From: JBMYYE01 sp049609065
Lineage (GTDB): Bacteria; Pseudomonadota; Alphaproteobacteria; Rhodobacterales; Rhodobacteraceae
Reading direction: 5' to 3'
Length of the DNA stretch: 9,890 bases
Assembly (NCBI GenBank): GCA_049609065.1
Contig: JBMYYE010000092.1
Location: 1 to 9,890 of the forward strand
Both the position numbers and the translations under genes were made by a program. Of the stretch, positions 1 to 5,634 are shown in pieces; position 1 is the stretch's first letter; every line of letters starts with the position of its first letter. Under the pieces are notes generated by a model that saw only the letters and a program-made list of their open reading frames with translations, did no database searches and was not told where the DNA came from.

Positions 1-342
1 GTTGTGACCGAAAGCCGTGAACGCTCCATTGCTGGGACCGTGTTTAGCGACGGAAAACCGCGTTTCATTCAGATCAAAGGCATCAATATCGACGCTGAGA
101 TTGGTGAGCATATGCTCTACACCACAAACGAAGACGTGCCAGGCATCATCGGGACATTGGGTCAAACCATGGGTGAAAACGGCGTGAACATCGCAAACTT
201 TACCCTGGGCCGTGCAGGCGTTGGCGAAGACGCAATCGCCCTTCTTTACGTCGATCACCCGATTGCGCAGAGCGTCCAAGACACATTGAAAGCCACTGGC
301 CTTTTCAAATCGATCACAAACCTACAATTTGATGTAAGCTAA
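1..342 (+). CDS. serA: D-3-phosphoglycerate dehydrogenase, C-terminal part (5' end outside window)
   Basis: The reading frame is open from base 1, so the gene starts upstream and only about the last 113 residues are visible. They contain a typical C-terminal ACT domain: the segment NEDVPGIIGTLGQTMGENGV followed by NIANFTLGR matches the serine-binding ACT domain of SerA, and the stretch before it fits the intervening domain of the long bacterial form. The enzyme oxidises 3-phosphoglycerate to 3-phosphohydroxypyruvate, the first step of serine synthesis in the cytoplasm, and the ACT domain normally gives feedback control by serine. The NAD-binding and catalytic domains are not in the window. 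The stop is TAA, followed 22 bases later by a strong terminator. The gene is a housekeeping neighbour with no evident link to the catabolic block. A different ACT-containing dehydrogenase is possible but unlikely. Confidence 0.88.
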   Translation, partial: VVTESRERSIAGTVFSDGKPRFIQIKGINIDAEIGEHMLYTTNEDVPGIIGTLGQTMGENGVNIANFTLGRAGVGEDAIALLYVDHPIAQSVQDTLKATGLFKSITNLQFDVS

Positions 343-364
343 AGCGACACATCAACATACTCAT

Positions 365-393
365 AAAAAGGCCCCGAAATTCGGGGCCTTTTT
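365..393. terminator. Bidirectional rho-independent terminator between serA and the VOC gene
   Basis: This is a perfect inverted repeat with arms at 365-378 and 380-393 around one central base. The GC-rich core is GGCCCCGAA with TTCGGGGCC. It is flanked by five A on one side and five T on the other, so each transcription direction sees a hairpin followed by a U-run. It lies between two convergent genes and should end both serA and the three-gene operon that finishes at 402. Confidence 0.9.
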
Positions 394-401
394 ATGCTGG
401 C

Positions 402-944
402 TTAAACTTCTGAGAGCTCTTTTTTATGCATCCATTCGGCATGCTTTGGAGCTTTCTTCGTTTTGCTCCACTCTTCAAGCATTTCCCATTTTACGGCATC
501 AAGCTTCTTGAGCATCGCTTCTTCTGCTGGATCTGGACACGCCAATTCCACACGGTGACCATTTGGATCGAAGAAATAAATAGAGTGGAAAATGGAGTGA
601 TCTGTCACGCCTAAAACTTCGACACCGCTTGCTTCGAGATGCTCTTTAAACTCAATCAAAGTGTCGCGGTCTTTTACTTTAAACGCGATGTGTTGCACCC
701 AGATCGGGGTCTGAAGGTCACGGCTCATTTCAGGTTTGGTTGGCAATTCAAAGAACGCCAAAACATTACCGTTCCCCGCATCCATAAAGATATGCATATA
801 GGGATCTGGTTCATGCGTGGATGGCACGTGGTCCTCCGCAATCGCCAAAACGAAATCCATTTTGAGCATATTATTATACCATTCAACGGTTTCTTTTGCG
901 TCTTTACAACGATAGGCAACGTGATGAATTTGTTCGATTTTCAT
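402..944 (-). CDS. VOC-superfamily metalloenzyme (glyoxalase / extradiol dioxygenase fold), 180 aa
   Basis: The protein has two babbab-type VOC modules. Likely metal ligands are H8 (in IHHVAY), E66 (in LAFFEL), H85 (in VQHIAF) and E133 (in GHRVEL), the 2-His/2-Glu spacing seen in glyoxalase-like proteins. The segment SIYFFDPNGHRVEL (122-135) is the usual end of the second module. A lysine- and tryptophan-rich tail (about 142-180) follows and is presumably helical. The protein is about half the length of 4-hydroxyphenylpyruvate dioxygenase, so it is not Hpd. It is the last gene of the hydroxylase operon, 12 bases after the DUF2783 gene, with GGGAG placed 7 bases before the ATG. The family is clear but the reaction is not: isomerase, lyase, glyoxalase and ring-cleaving dioxygenase are all possible. 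The context suggests an aromatic or ring-cleavage intermediate as substrate. Confidence 0.85.
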   Translation of the reverse strand: MKIEQIHHVAYRCKDAKETVEWYNNMLKMDFVLAIAEDHVPSTHEPDPYMHIFMDAGNGNVLAFFELPTKPEMSRDLQTPIWVQHIAFKVKDRDTLIEFKEHLEASGVEVLGVTDHSIFHSIYFFDPNGHRVELACPDPAEEAMLKKLDAVKWEMLEEWSKTKKAPKHAEWMHKKELSEV

Positions 945-956
945 GAGTTTTCTCCC

Positions 957-1154
957 TTATTTTGACGTGGCAAGCTTTGCGGCTTCAAATGCAGCCGTGA
1001 GCGTCGCACGGTCGCCGATGTGATTGGCCAAAAGAAGCACGAGGCGCGCGTTGATTTTGTCGCTCTCGGCCTTTGTGTGGCCTTCGTGTAGATCAAGAAG
1101 TTCCGCGTAGAACCCGTCTTGGTCCTCGATATTTGGGGTGGTGATCAATGACAT
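957..1154 (-). CDS. Small DUF2783-family protein, possible coupling subunit of the adjacent hydroxylase
   Basis: This is a 65-residue, soluble, acidic and probably all-helical protein with no signal peptide or membrane segment. I recognise the sequence style (ITTPNIEDQDGFYAELLDLH, then the ARLVLLLANHIGD segment) as DUF2783, a family with no assigned function to my knowledge. A full ribosome site, AAGGAGGA, precedes the ATG by 7 bases, and its first bases are the stop codon of the FAD-hydroxylase gene, so the two are almost certainly co-translated. In Pseudomonas putida U the 3-hydroxyphenylacetate hydroxylase consists of a large flavoprotein (MhaA) and a very small coupling protein (MhaB). 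The size and position here suggest the same arrangement. That role is inference from size and context, not from a seen motif. Confidence 0.8.
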   Translation of the reverse strand: MSLITTPNIEDQDGFYAELLDLHEGHTKAESDKINARLVLLLANHIGDRATLTAAFEAAKLATSK

Positions 1155-1166
1155 ATTCGGTCCTCC

Positions 1167-2771
1167 TTATCGTTTACCAATGGCACGTTTGATTGCGGTG
1201 CGAATGGCGGTTTCATCAAATTTCGTCCAGCGCGCCGCGACATGTTGATCTGGCCGCATGAGATAGAGTGCAGCCTCTGCGTCCCCTATCCAGCGCGCGT
1301 CGAGATCCGGGTTTTCACCCACTTTAAATGAAAACGTTTTGGCCGTGATGCCTGCTTCTGAGATCTCATCAGGAACATCCATGTTGAACGCCAAGATTTG
1401 GAATTCATCGCCCAATTGATCCATGAGCCACGTGCCTTTCACATCCGCATCAACCGCAACTGATCCTGGACGCAAACGCGCAGGCAAATTGGTTGTGTCT
1501 TTTGTGTTCAGCGTGGATCCGTCATATGTGCACGGCACCGATAAACGTCCTGAATTCACCAGCGGGCGCGCGAATTCATGCTGTTCGGCGAGATCCAAAA
1601 CGGCATCGCGGAACACGCGGCTTGTTTCAGATTTTGGTGTGATGAAATCCGTAGACCGCGAAGAATTCATGATATTTTCATCCGCGCCGTAAACGCGCTC
1701 ATCATCATATGTATCGAGCAAGCTTTCGTCCGCCGTGCCGTCCATCACGAGTTTCAATTTCCAGATAAGGTTATCCGTATCTTGAAGCCCTGAATTCGCG
1801 CCACGCGCACCAAATGGGGACACTTGGTGGGCTGCGTCGCCTGCAAAAATCACGCGGTTATGGCGGAATTTTTCCATGCGACGGCATTGGAACGTGTAAA
1901 TGGACACCCATTCCAATTCAAATTTGGCATCTTCACCGAGCATCTCTTTCAGGCGCGGGATCACATTTTCAGGTTTCTTTTCTTCTTCTTTATCGATGTC
2001 CCAGCCCAGCTGAAGGTCGATGCGCCACACATTATCAGGCTGCTTATGCAATAACGCCGATTGATTGCGGTTAAAGGGCGGATCAAACCAGAACCAACGT
2101 TCGGTCGGGAAATCGGCCTCCATAATAACATCCGCGATGAGGAAGTTGTCTTCAAACACACGGCCAACAAAATCGAGGCCCATCATCTGACGGGTTGGGG
2201 ACGCGGCACCATCACAGGCAATAAGCCATTCGGCCTCCATGCGGTATTCGCCCTCAGGCGTATCGATCAAAAGCGCGGCGTGATCGCCTTTGTCTTCAAC
2301 CGAGAGCACCTTGTTGTTGCCGCGAATTTCAATCGGCTTGCCTTGTGCCTGCAGCTCAAGCGCACGATCAACCATATACTCTTCAAAATAATATTGTTGC
2401 AGGTTGATGAATGCAGGATTTTTGTGACCAGCCTCAGGAAGGAGATTAAATTCATATGTTTGGCGTTCATCAAAAAACACCTTACCAACATTCCACGTCA
2501 CACCTTTATCGACCATCGGTTCACCACAACCAAGGCGATCAAGAATTTCCAACGGACGTTTGGCAAAACAAATCGCACGTGAGCCCCAGCTCACTTTGTC
2601 ATTGTCATCCACGACAACCACAGGGATATTTTGCTGCGCCAAGTCAATGGCAGCACCCAAACCGATCGGGCCCGCACCAATAACCACCACGGGGTGGCGC
2701 ACAGGCGTGGCTGCGTCTTGGTCTGCGCTGCGCGCATATGGGTATTTTGGAATTTCAAAAATTTTGGTCAT
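1167..2771 (-). CDS. FAD-dependent aromatic hydroxylase (group A flavin monooxygenase, MhpA/MhaA-like)
   Basis: This is a 534-residue cytoplasmic flavoprotein. The FAD/NAD(P)H motifs stand in order: the GxGxxG dinucleotide fold at G32-A-G-P-I-G37 with D55/D56 ending the second strand, R65 in GSRAICF, the DG motif CDGAASPTRQ at 186-195, and the GD motif GDAAHQVSPFGARGANSG at 311-328. The C-terminal part ends in a thioredoxin-like region with MRPDQHVAARW (505-515), as in phenol hydroxylase and MhpA relatives. Such enzymes add one oxygen to a phenolic ring using NAD(P)H and O2. Being next to the homogentisate genes, it may hydroxylate 3-hydroxyphenylacetate or a similar acid to homogentisate; the substrate is inferred, and a 3-(3-hydroxyphenyl)propionate-type substrate is the main alternative. 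It is first in its operon, with GGAGGA five bases before the ATG and an extended -10 and operator-like palindrome upstream. Confidence 0.9.
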   Translation of the reverse strand: MTKIFEIPKYPYARSADQDAATPVRHPVVVIGAGPIGLGAAIDLAQQNIPVVVVDDNDKVSWGSRAICFAKRPLEILDRLGCGEPMVDKGVTWNVGKVFFDERQTYEFNLLPEAGHKNPAFINLQQYYFEEYMVDRALELQAQGKPIEIRGNNKVLSVEDKGDHAALLIDTPEGEYRMEAEWLIACDGAASPTRQMMGLDFVGRVFEDNFLIADVIMEADFPTERWFWFDPPFNRNQSALLHKQPDNVWRIDLQLGWDIDKEEEKKPENVIPRLKEMLGEDAKFELEWVSIYTFQCRRMEKFRHNRVIFAGDAAHQVSPFGARGANSGLQDTDNLIWKLKLVMDGTADESLLDTYDDERVYGADENIMNSSRSTDFITPKSETSRVFRDAVLDLAEQHEFARPLVNSGRLSVPCTYDGSTLNTKDTTNLPARLRPGSVAVDADVKGTWLMDQLGDEFQILAFNMDVPDEISEAGITAKTFSFKVGENPDLDARWIGDAEAALYLMRPDQHVAARWTKFDETAIRTAIKRAIGKR

Positions 2772-2790
2772 ACGTGTCCTCCAAAGCTGG

Positions 2791-2799
2791 TTTATAACA
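2791..2799 (-). promoter_or_regulatory. Extended -10 promoter element of the FAD-hydroxylase operon
   Basis: On the minus strand the bases read TGTTATAAA, an extended -10 (TG, one base, TATAAA). No good -35 box lies at the usual distance, and that place is occupied by the end of the operator-like palindrome. The predicted start of transcription leaves only a very short leader before GGAGGA and the ATG. This is pattern reading only. Confidence 0.5.
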
Positions 2800-2812
2800 C
2801 GTATCGAAAATT

Positions 2813-2828
2813 CATTGCATTTGCAACG
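2813..2828. promoter_or_regulatory. Operator-like palindrome upstream of the FAD-hydroxylase operon
   Basis: The bases CATTGCATTTGCAACG differ at only two positions from the perfect palindrome CGTTGCAATTGCAACG in the hmgA-marR intergenic region. The site ends about 14 bases upstream of the extended -10, where the -35 box would be, so a bound repressor would block RNA polymerase. It is probably a binding site of the MarR-family protein encoded at 8983-9498. Confidence 0.6.
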
Positions 2829-2842
2829 ACTTTTTTAGAGCC

Positions 2843-2872
2843 AAAAAAGAAGGGCCCGACAGGCCCCTCTTC
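2843..2872 (-). terminator. Rho-independent terminator after the FadL-type gene
   Basis: Read on the minus strand, an 11-bp stem (GAAGAGGGGCC against GGCCCTTCTTT, with G-T pairs) closes a 5-base loop and runs directly into a T-tract (TTCTTTTTT). It begins 17 bases after the stop codon of the outer-membrane gene. It separates that gene from the hydroxylase operon, so the two are not one transcript. Confidence 0.8.
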
Positions 2873-2889
2873 GTCATATAATGTTCAAA

Positions 2890-3966
2890 TTAGAAGGACT
2901 TTGAAACCTTCAAACCAAAGCCAACAGCTTTGTTGTCATTAAAGGTCCCGCCTGCATTTGAAATCGCGTTGCCAACTTTCACATAGCTCACGCCACCTGT
3001 GATTTTCAGGCCATTTCCGGCATTGTAAACCGCTGCTGCTGTGATGGATTTCTTACCATCAGTTGGGCCGAGATTTGGCGCTTTGCCACCTTCTGCTTTT
3101 TCATACCCAAAAGAAATCGCACCAGACCACTGATCGCTAAACTTACGACCAACACCCACAGAAAGAGTCACGACGTCATTCCTATAGCCAACCAATGGGG
3201 TCGTGCTTATGGTTTTATAAACAGCTGGGTAAATCTCTGTTGCGGTCCAATCGGCCCAACGCACCTGACCAAATAGCAGCGTATCCGCCGCAATCCCGGT
3301 TTGGAAATCCAAGTTCACAGATTTCGGGAGTTTGATCGTTGTAACGCTCTGAGGGCGCGGAATGCCCAACGTTTCATTTGTATCCACGTCATGTTCAGTT
3401 TCTGAACGATACGTCAAAGCAACGCGACCCGCAATTTCAGGAATTTCATAGGCAGCACCAATCACATACCCAATCGCAGCTGAGCGTGCGCCGCTCCCTT
3501 TGTATACGCCGCCGTTTAGCTCAACATTCATATCCAATGTTTGATAGCTAATCCCACCATGCACACTAAACCGATTGTCAATTTTATAGCGCCCAAGCAC
3601 CGTTAGGCCTGTTGACCTAAGCTGCGCGTTCGCGTTGTTAAGCCCGCCCAACAGTGCATTCGCAGGATATTGAATATCCGCACCGAACGGTTGGTCATAA
3701 ATAAGAGATAGAGAGAACTTGTCATTAAACTGGTGTTTATAGCCAAACCCGATTTGGGTGTAATCCTCTGCGATATCGCCTGTTGAAATAGCGCCCCCGC
3801 CAAACGTGCCTGACACCTCAGGTCGCACACTCCCGATTGAGAACTCAACATAATTCCCTTTTTCAAAAATAATGCCCACATTTTGCCCTGAGCGATCCAT
3901 ACCGCCGGCAAAAGCTGTAGTCGCGCTTAAGGCCAAGGAAGCCCCTGCTACGTATAGTTTTTTCAT
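2890..3966 (-). CDS. FadL/TodX-family outer-membrane channel, 358 aa
   Basis: The chosen start gives MKKLYVAGASLALSATTAFA, a clear Sec signal peptide cut after A20. The GTG four codons upstream lies inside the ribosome site (GGAGGA then four A before the ATG), so it is unlikely. The mature protein has alternating polar and hydrophobic strands with turns throughout, the FadL-like segment KLPKSVNLDFQTGIAADTL, and a terminal phenylalanine, all fitting an outer-membrane beta-barrel. FadL/TodX proteins let hydrophobic compounds, including aromatics, cross the outer membrane. At 358 residues it is short for the family (E. coli FadL is about 446 before processing), and I do not see the usual N-terminal hatch with its NPA motif. 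It has its own terminator and a possible promoter. Its position between two aromatic operons suggests uptake of their substrate, but this is inference. Confidence 0.82.
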   Translation of the reverse strand: MKKLYVAGASLALSATTAFAGGMDRSGQNVGIIFEKGNYVEFSIGSVRPEVSGTFGGGAISTGDIAEDYTQIGFGYKHQFNDKFSLSLIYDQPFGADIQYPANALLGGLNNANAQLRSTGLTVLGRYKIDNRFSVHGGISYQTLDMNVELNGGVYKGSGARSAAIGYVIGAAYEIPEIAGRVALTYRSETEHDVDTNETLGIPRPQSVTTIKLPKSVNLDFQTGIAADTLLFGQVRWADWTATEIYPAVYKTISTTPLVGYRNDVVTLSVGVGRKFSDQWSGAISFGYEKAEGGKAPNLGPTDGKKSITAAAVYNAGNGLKITGGVSYVKVGNAISNAGGTFNDNKAVGFGLKVSKSF

Positions 3967-3987
3967 TTTTTCCTCCACTGATCCTCT

Positions 3988-4017
3988 TATTGAGCCAACT
4001 CACGAAGGATCTGTCAA
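3988..4017 (-). promoter_or_regulatory. Possible promoter of the FadL-type gene
   Basis: On the minus strand a perfect -35 hexamer TTGACA (4017-4012) is followed after 18 bases by TCAATA (3993-3988), a poor -10. It lies about 20 bases before the ribosome site. The -35 is convincing and the -10 is weak, so the exact start is uncertain. Confidence 0.35.
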
Positions 4018-4090
4018 CAAATTGCACTAAAATCCACGAGATAACCTTGCGGAAAGTTCCAAATGATAGCGCATTTACCATACTATCCAT

Positions 4091-4125
4091 AAAAACAGGC
4101 CCTCAAAATTACATTTGAAGGCCTG
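4091..4125 (-). terminator. Rho-independent terminator of the hmgA operon
   Basis: On the minus strand CAGGCCTTCAAA pairs with TTTGAGGGCCTG (one mismatch) around a 6-base loop and is followed by TTTTTATGG. It starts 24 bases after the stop codon of the MBL-fold gene and should end the five-gene homogentisate transcript. Confidence 0.85.
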
Positions 4126-4149
4126 CGTGAAAGCTGATTCTGGTTAATT

Positions 4150-5100
4150 TTAGCCTTGAAGGTCGGCCCACATGTCCAAATCGCGCTGCGCGGTCCAGAT
4201 ACGTGGGTTTTCAATGCCACGCGCTTCGTCATAGGCACGTGCCACGTTGAACGGCAAACAGTGTTCGTAGATCGCGTAATCGGCGAATTTCGGATCACAT
4301 TCAGCACGCACCGCGTCCCATGCTTCTTTCAAGGATCCGCCGCGTGCAGCCACTTTGGCCGCTGGACGGTATGTGCTTTCGACAAAATCACGTGTGTTTT
4401 CGATCGCTGCGTTAACCATTTCGGTCCCCACAAGCGCATCCCCACGGCCAGGTGCAATCGCATCCACATCAAAGGATTTAATATTGTCCAATGTCTGGCC
4501 CCATTCGTTAAAGTGACCATCACCACAATAACATGCAGAGTGGTATTCAACGATATCACCGGTGAACATCACGTTTTGATCCGGCACGTGGATCACAATA
4601 TCACCCGCCGTATGCGCACGACCAAGATGCATCAAATCCACACGGCGATTGCCGAGGTAAACGGTCATGTCATCGCTAAATGTCGTCGTTGGGTATGTGA
4701 GGCCCGGGATCGATTCATGGCCTTCGAACAAACGCGGGAAGCGTTGGAATTCACTATCCCAATCTTCTTGGCCGCGTTCTTCGACCATGCCGCGTGCTGC
4801 GTCACCCATGATGATTTGATCCGCGCCAAAGGCAGACGCCCCCAACACGCGCACGGCGTGGTAGTGGGTCAACACAACATGGCTGATCGGTTTATCGGTA
4901 ACTTCACGCACCTTTTCGATCACTTTATTGGCGAGCCGCGGTGTTGCTTGGGCTTCAACGATCATGACGCTATCATCACCGATGATCACGCCTGAGTTTG
5001 GATCGCCTTCAGCGGTAAAGGCATAAAGCCCCTCACCCACTTCTGTGAAGCTAATGTTTTTTTCGCTCATGTCCCCTTGGGACGCAAATGCTTTTGCCAT
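4150..5100 (-). CDS. Metallo-beta-lactamase-fold protein with altered metal site, 316 aa
   Basis: The fold is shown by the N-terminal strands (GLYAFTAEGDPNSGVIIGDD), THYHAVRVLGA at 78-88, GRAHTAGD at 160-167 and FTGDIVE at 179-185. In a two-metal MBL hydrolase the first motif is HxHxDH. Here it reads H79-Y-H81-A-V83-R84, so the Asp and His of metal site 2 are Val and Arg. The third site-2 residue, normally His in PGHG, is Arg219 in PGRG. Site-1 ligands H79, H81 and H163 and the bridging D182 remain. The protein may bind a single metal or do non-hydrolytic chemistry. It is last in the hmgA operon, 55 bases after the DUF2059 gene. AGAAAGG precedes the chosen ATG; an internal ATG at codon 11, with AAGGGG close before it, is an alternative. 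Substrate unknown. Confidence 0.85.
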   Translation of the reverse strand: MAKAFASQGDMSEKNISFTEVGEGLYAFTAEGDPNSGVIIGDDSVMIVEAQATPRLANKVIEKVREVTDKPISHVVLTHYHAVRVLGASAFGADQIIMGDAARGMVEERGQEDWDSEFQRFPRLFEGHESIPGLTYPTTTFSDDMTVYLGNRRVDLMHLGRAHTAGDIVIHVPDQNVMFTGDIVEYHSACYCGDGHFNEWGQTLDNIKSFDVDAIAPGRGDALVGTEMVNAAIENTRDFVESTYRPAAKVAARGGSLKEAWDAVRAECDPKFADYAIYEHCLPFNVARAYDEARGIENPRIWTAQRDLDMWADLQG

Positions 5101-5127
5101 GATTTTGGCCTTTCTATAATTAAAGAG

Positions 5128-5147
5128 GGCACGCCAAATGGCACGCC
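5128..5147 (-). other. Intercistronic RNA hairpin between the DUF2059 and MBL genes
   Basis: The minus-strand sequence GGCGTGCC-ATTT-GGCGTGCC is an 8-base direct repeat that also folds on itself as RNA, because two central G-U pairs complete an 8-bp stem around a 4-base loop. The plus-strand RNA would have A-C mismatches, so the hairpin exists only in the operon transcript. A T-rich stretch (CTCTTTAATTATAG) follows, without a clean U-run. It could be a processing or stability element or a leaky terminator. Confidence 0.4.
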
Positions 5148-5155
5148 GATATATG

Positions 5156-5626
5156 TTATTTCTCGCTCAGGATTTTGACCATTTCAGGTTGCAGCTTTTG
5201 CACAGCCCCCATCATGTGAGGCGCCATCTCCGCCATGCTTTTTTGCATCAGGACATTGGATTTCCCAAGAATAGATTCGCCAGCGCTGCTCGAATAAAAT
5301 TCGATCATCGCTTTGAGTTCCTCTACTGTGAAAACCTCTGCTGCGGTTTTTTCCATAGAGGTTTCGAGATGCGGGATCAGGGGCGTGAAGTGTTTTGCCA
5401 TCAGCTCCCCCACCCGTCGCAATTGATCCTCTGACAATTGAATGCCGGGGGGCATCATGCTTTGCATAATGCCGCTTGTCGCATCAGGGGAATAGACATT
5501 CATCAAAAGCGTTTGCACAGCTGGGAGCTGTACATATTCTTTTGCTAAATCTTCTCTTTCGCCCGCAAATACAGACTGCCCCAAAAGGCAGGCTACAACA
5601 GTCAAAGAACGCAACATCATTTTCAT
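5156..5626 (-). CDS. Secreted DUF2059-family protein, 156 aa
   Basis: The N-terminus has a basic start and a hydrophobic stretch ending VFA before GERED, a Sec signal peptide probably cut after A21. VVAC at 10-13 resembles a lipobox but is very near the start, so a lipoprotein is a weaker option. The mature part is helical and methionine-rich. Residues 99-122 (FTVEELKAMIEFY, then SSSAGESILGK) are the hallmark of DUF2059, a family of periplasmic proteins without known function as far as I know. The gene starts 8 bases after fahA and its GGAG ribosome site overlaps the fahA stop codon (TAGGAG), so it is translated with the pathway genes. No catalytic residues are evident. Its presence in a cytoplasmic catabolic operon is unexplained. 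Confidence 0.82.
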   Translation of the reverse strand: MKMMLRSLTVVACLLGQSVFAGEREDLAKEYVQLPAVQTLLMNVYSPDATSGIMQSMMPPGIQLSEDQLRRVGELMAKHFTPLIPHLETSMEKTAAEVFTVEELKAMIEFYSSSAGESILGKSNVLMQKSMAEMAPHMMGAVQKLQPEMVKILSEK

Positions 5627-5634
5627 GCTTACTC

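Noticed and set aside
402..944. VOC gene as 4-hydroxyphenylpyruvate dioxygenase
   Set aside because: At 180 residues it is about half the length of Hpd and lacks the Hpd C-terminal domain signature.
4012..4026. Possible third operator upstream of the FadL-type gene (minus strand GTGCAATTTGTTGAC)
   Set aside because: Only the TGCAATT half matches the palindrome and the other half does not, so it is not distinguishable from chance.
4156..4995. Long open frame of 279 codons on the + strand
   Set aside because: It lies wholly antisense to the MBL-fold gene, whose motifs are clear. The translation is rich in His, Arg, Cys and Phe without recognisable motifs, as expected for a shadow frame.
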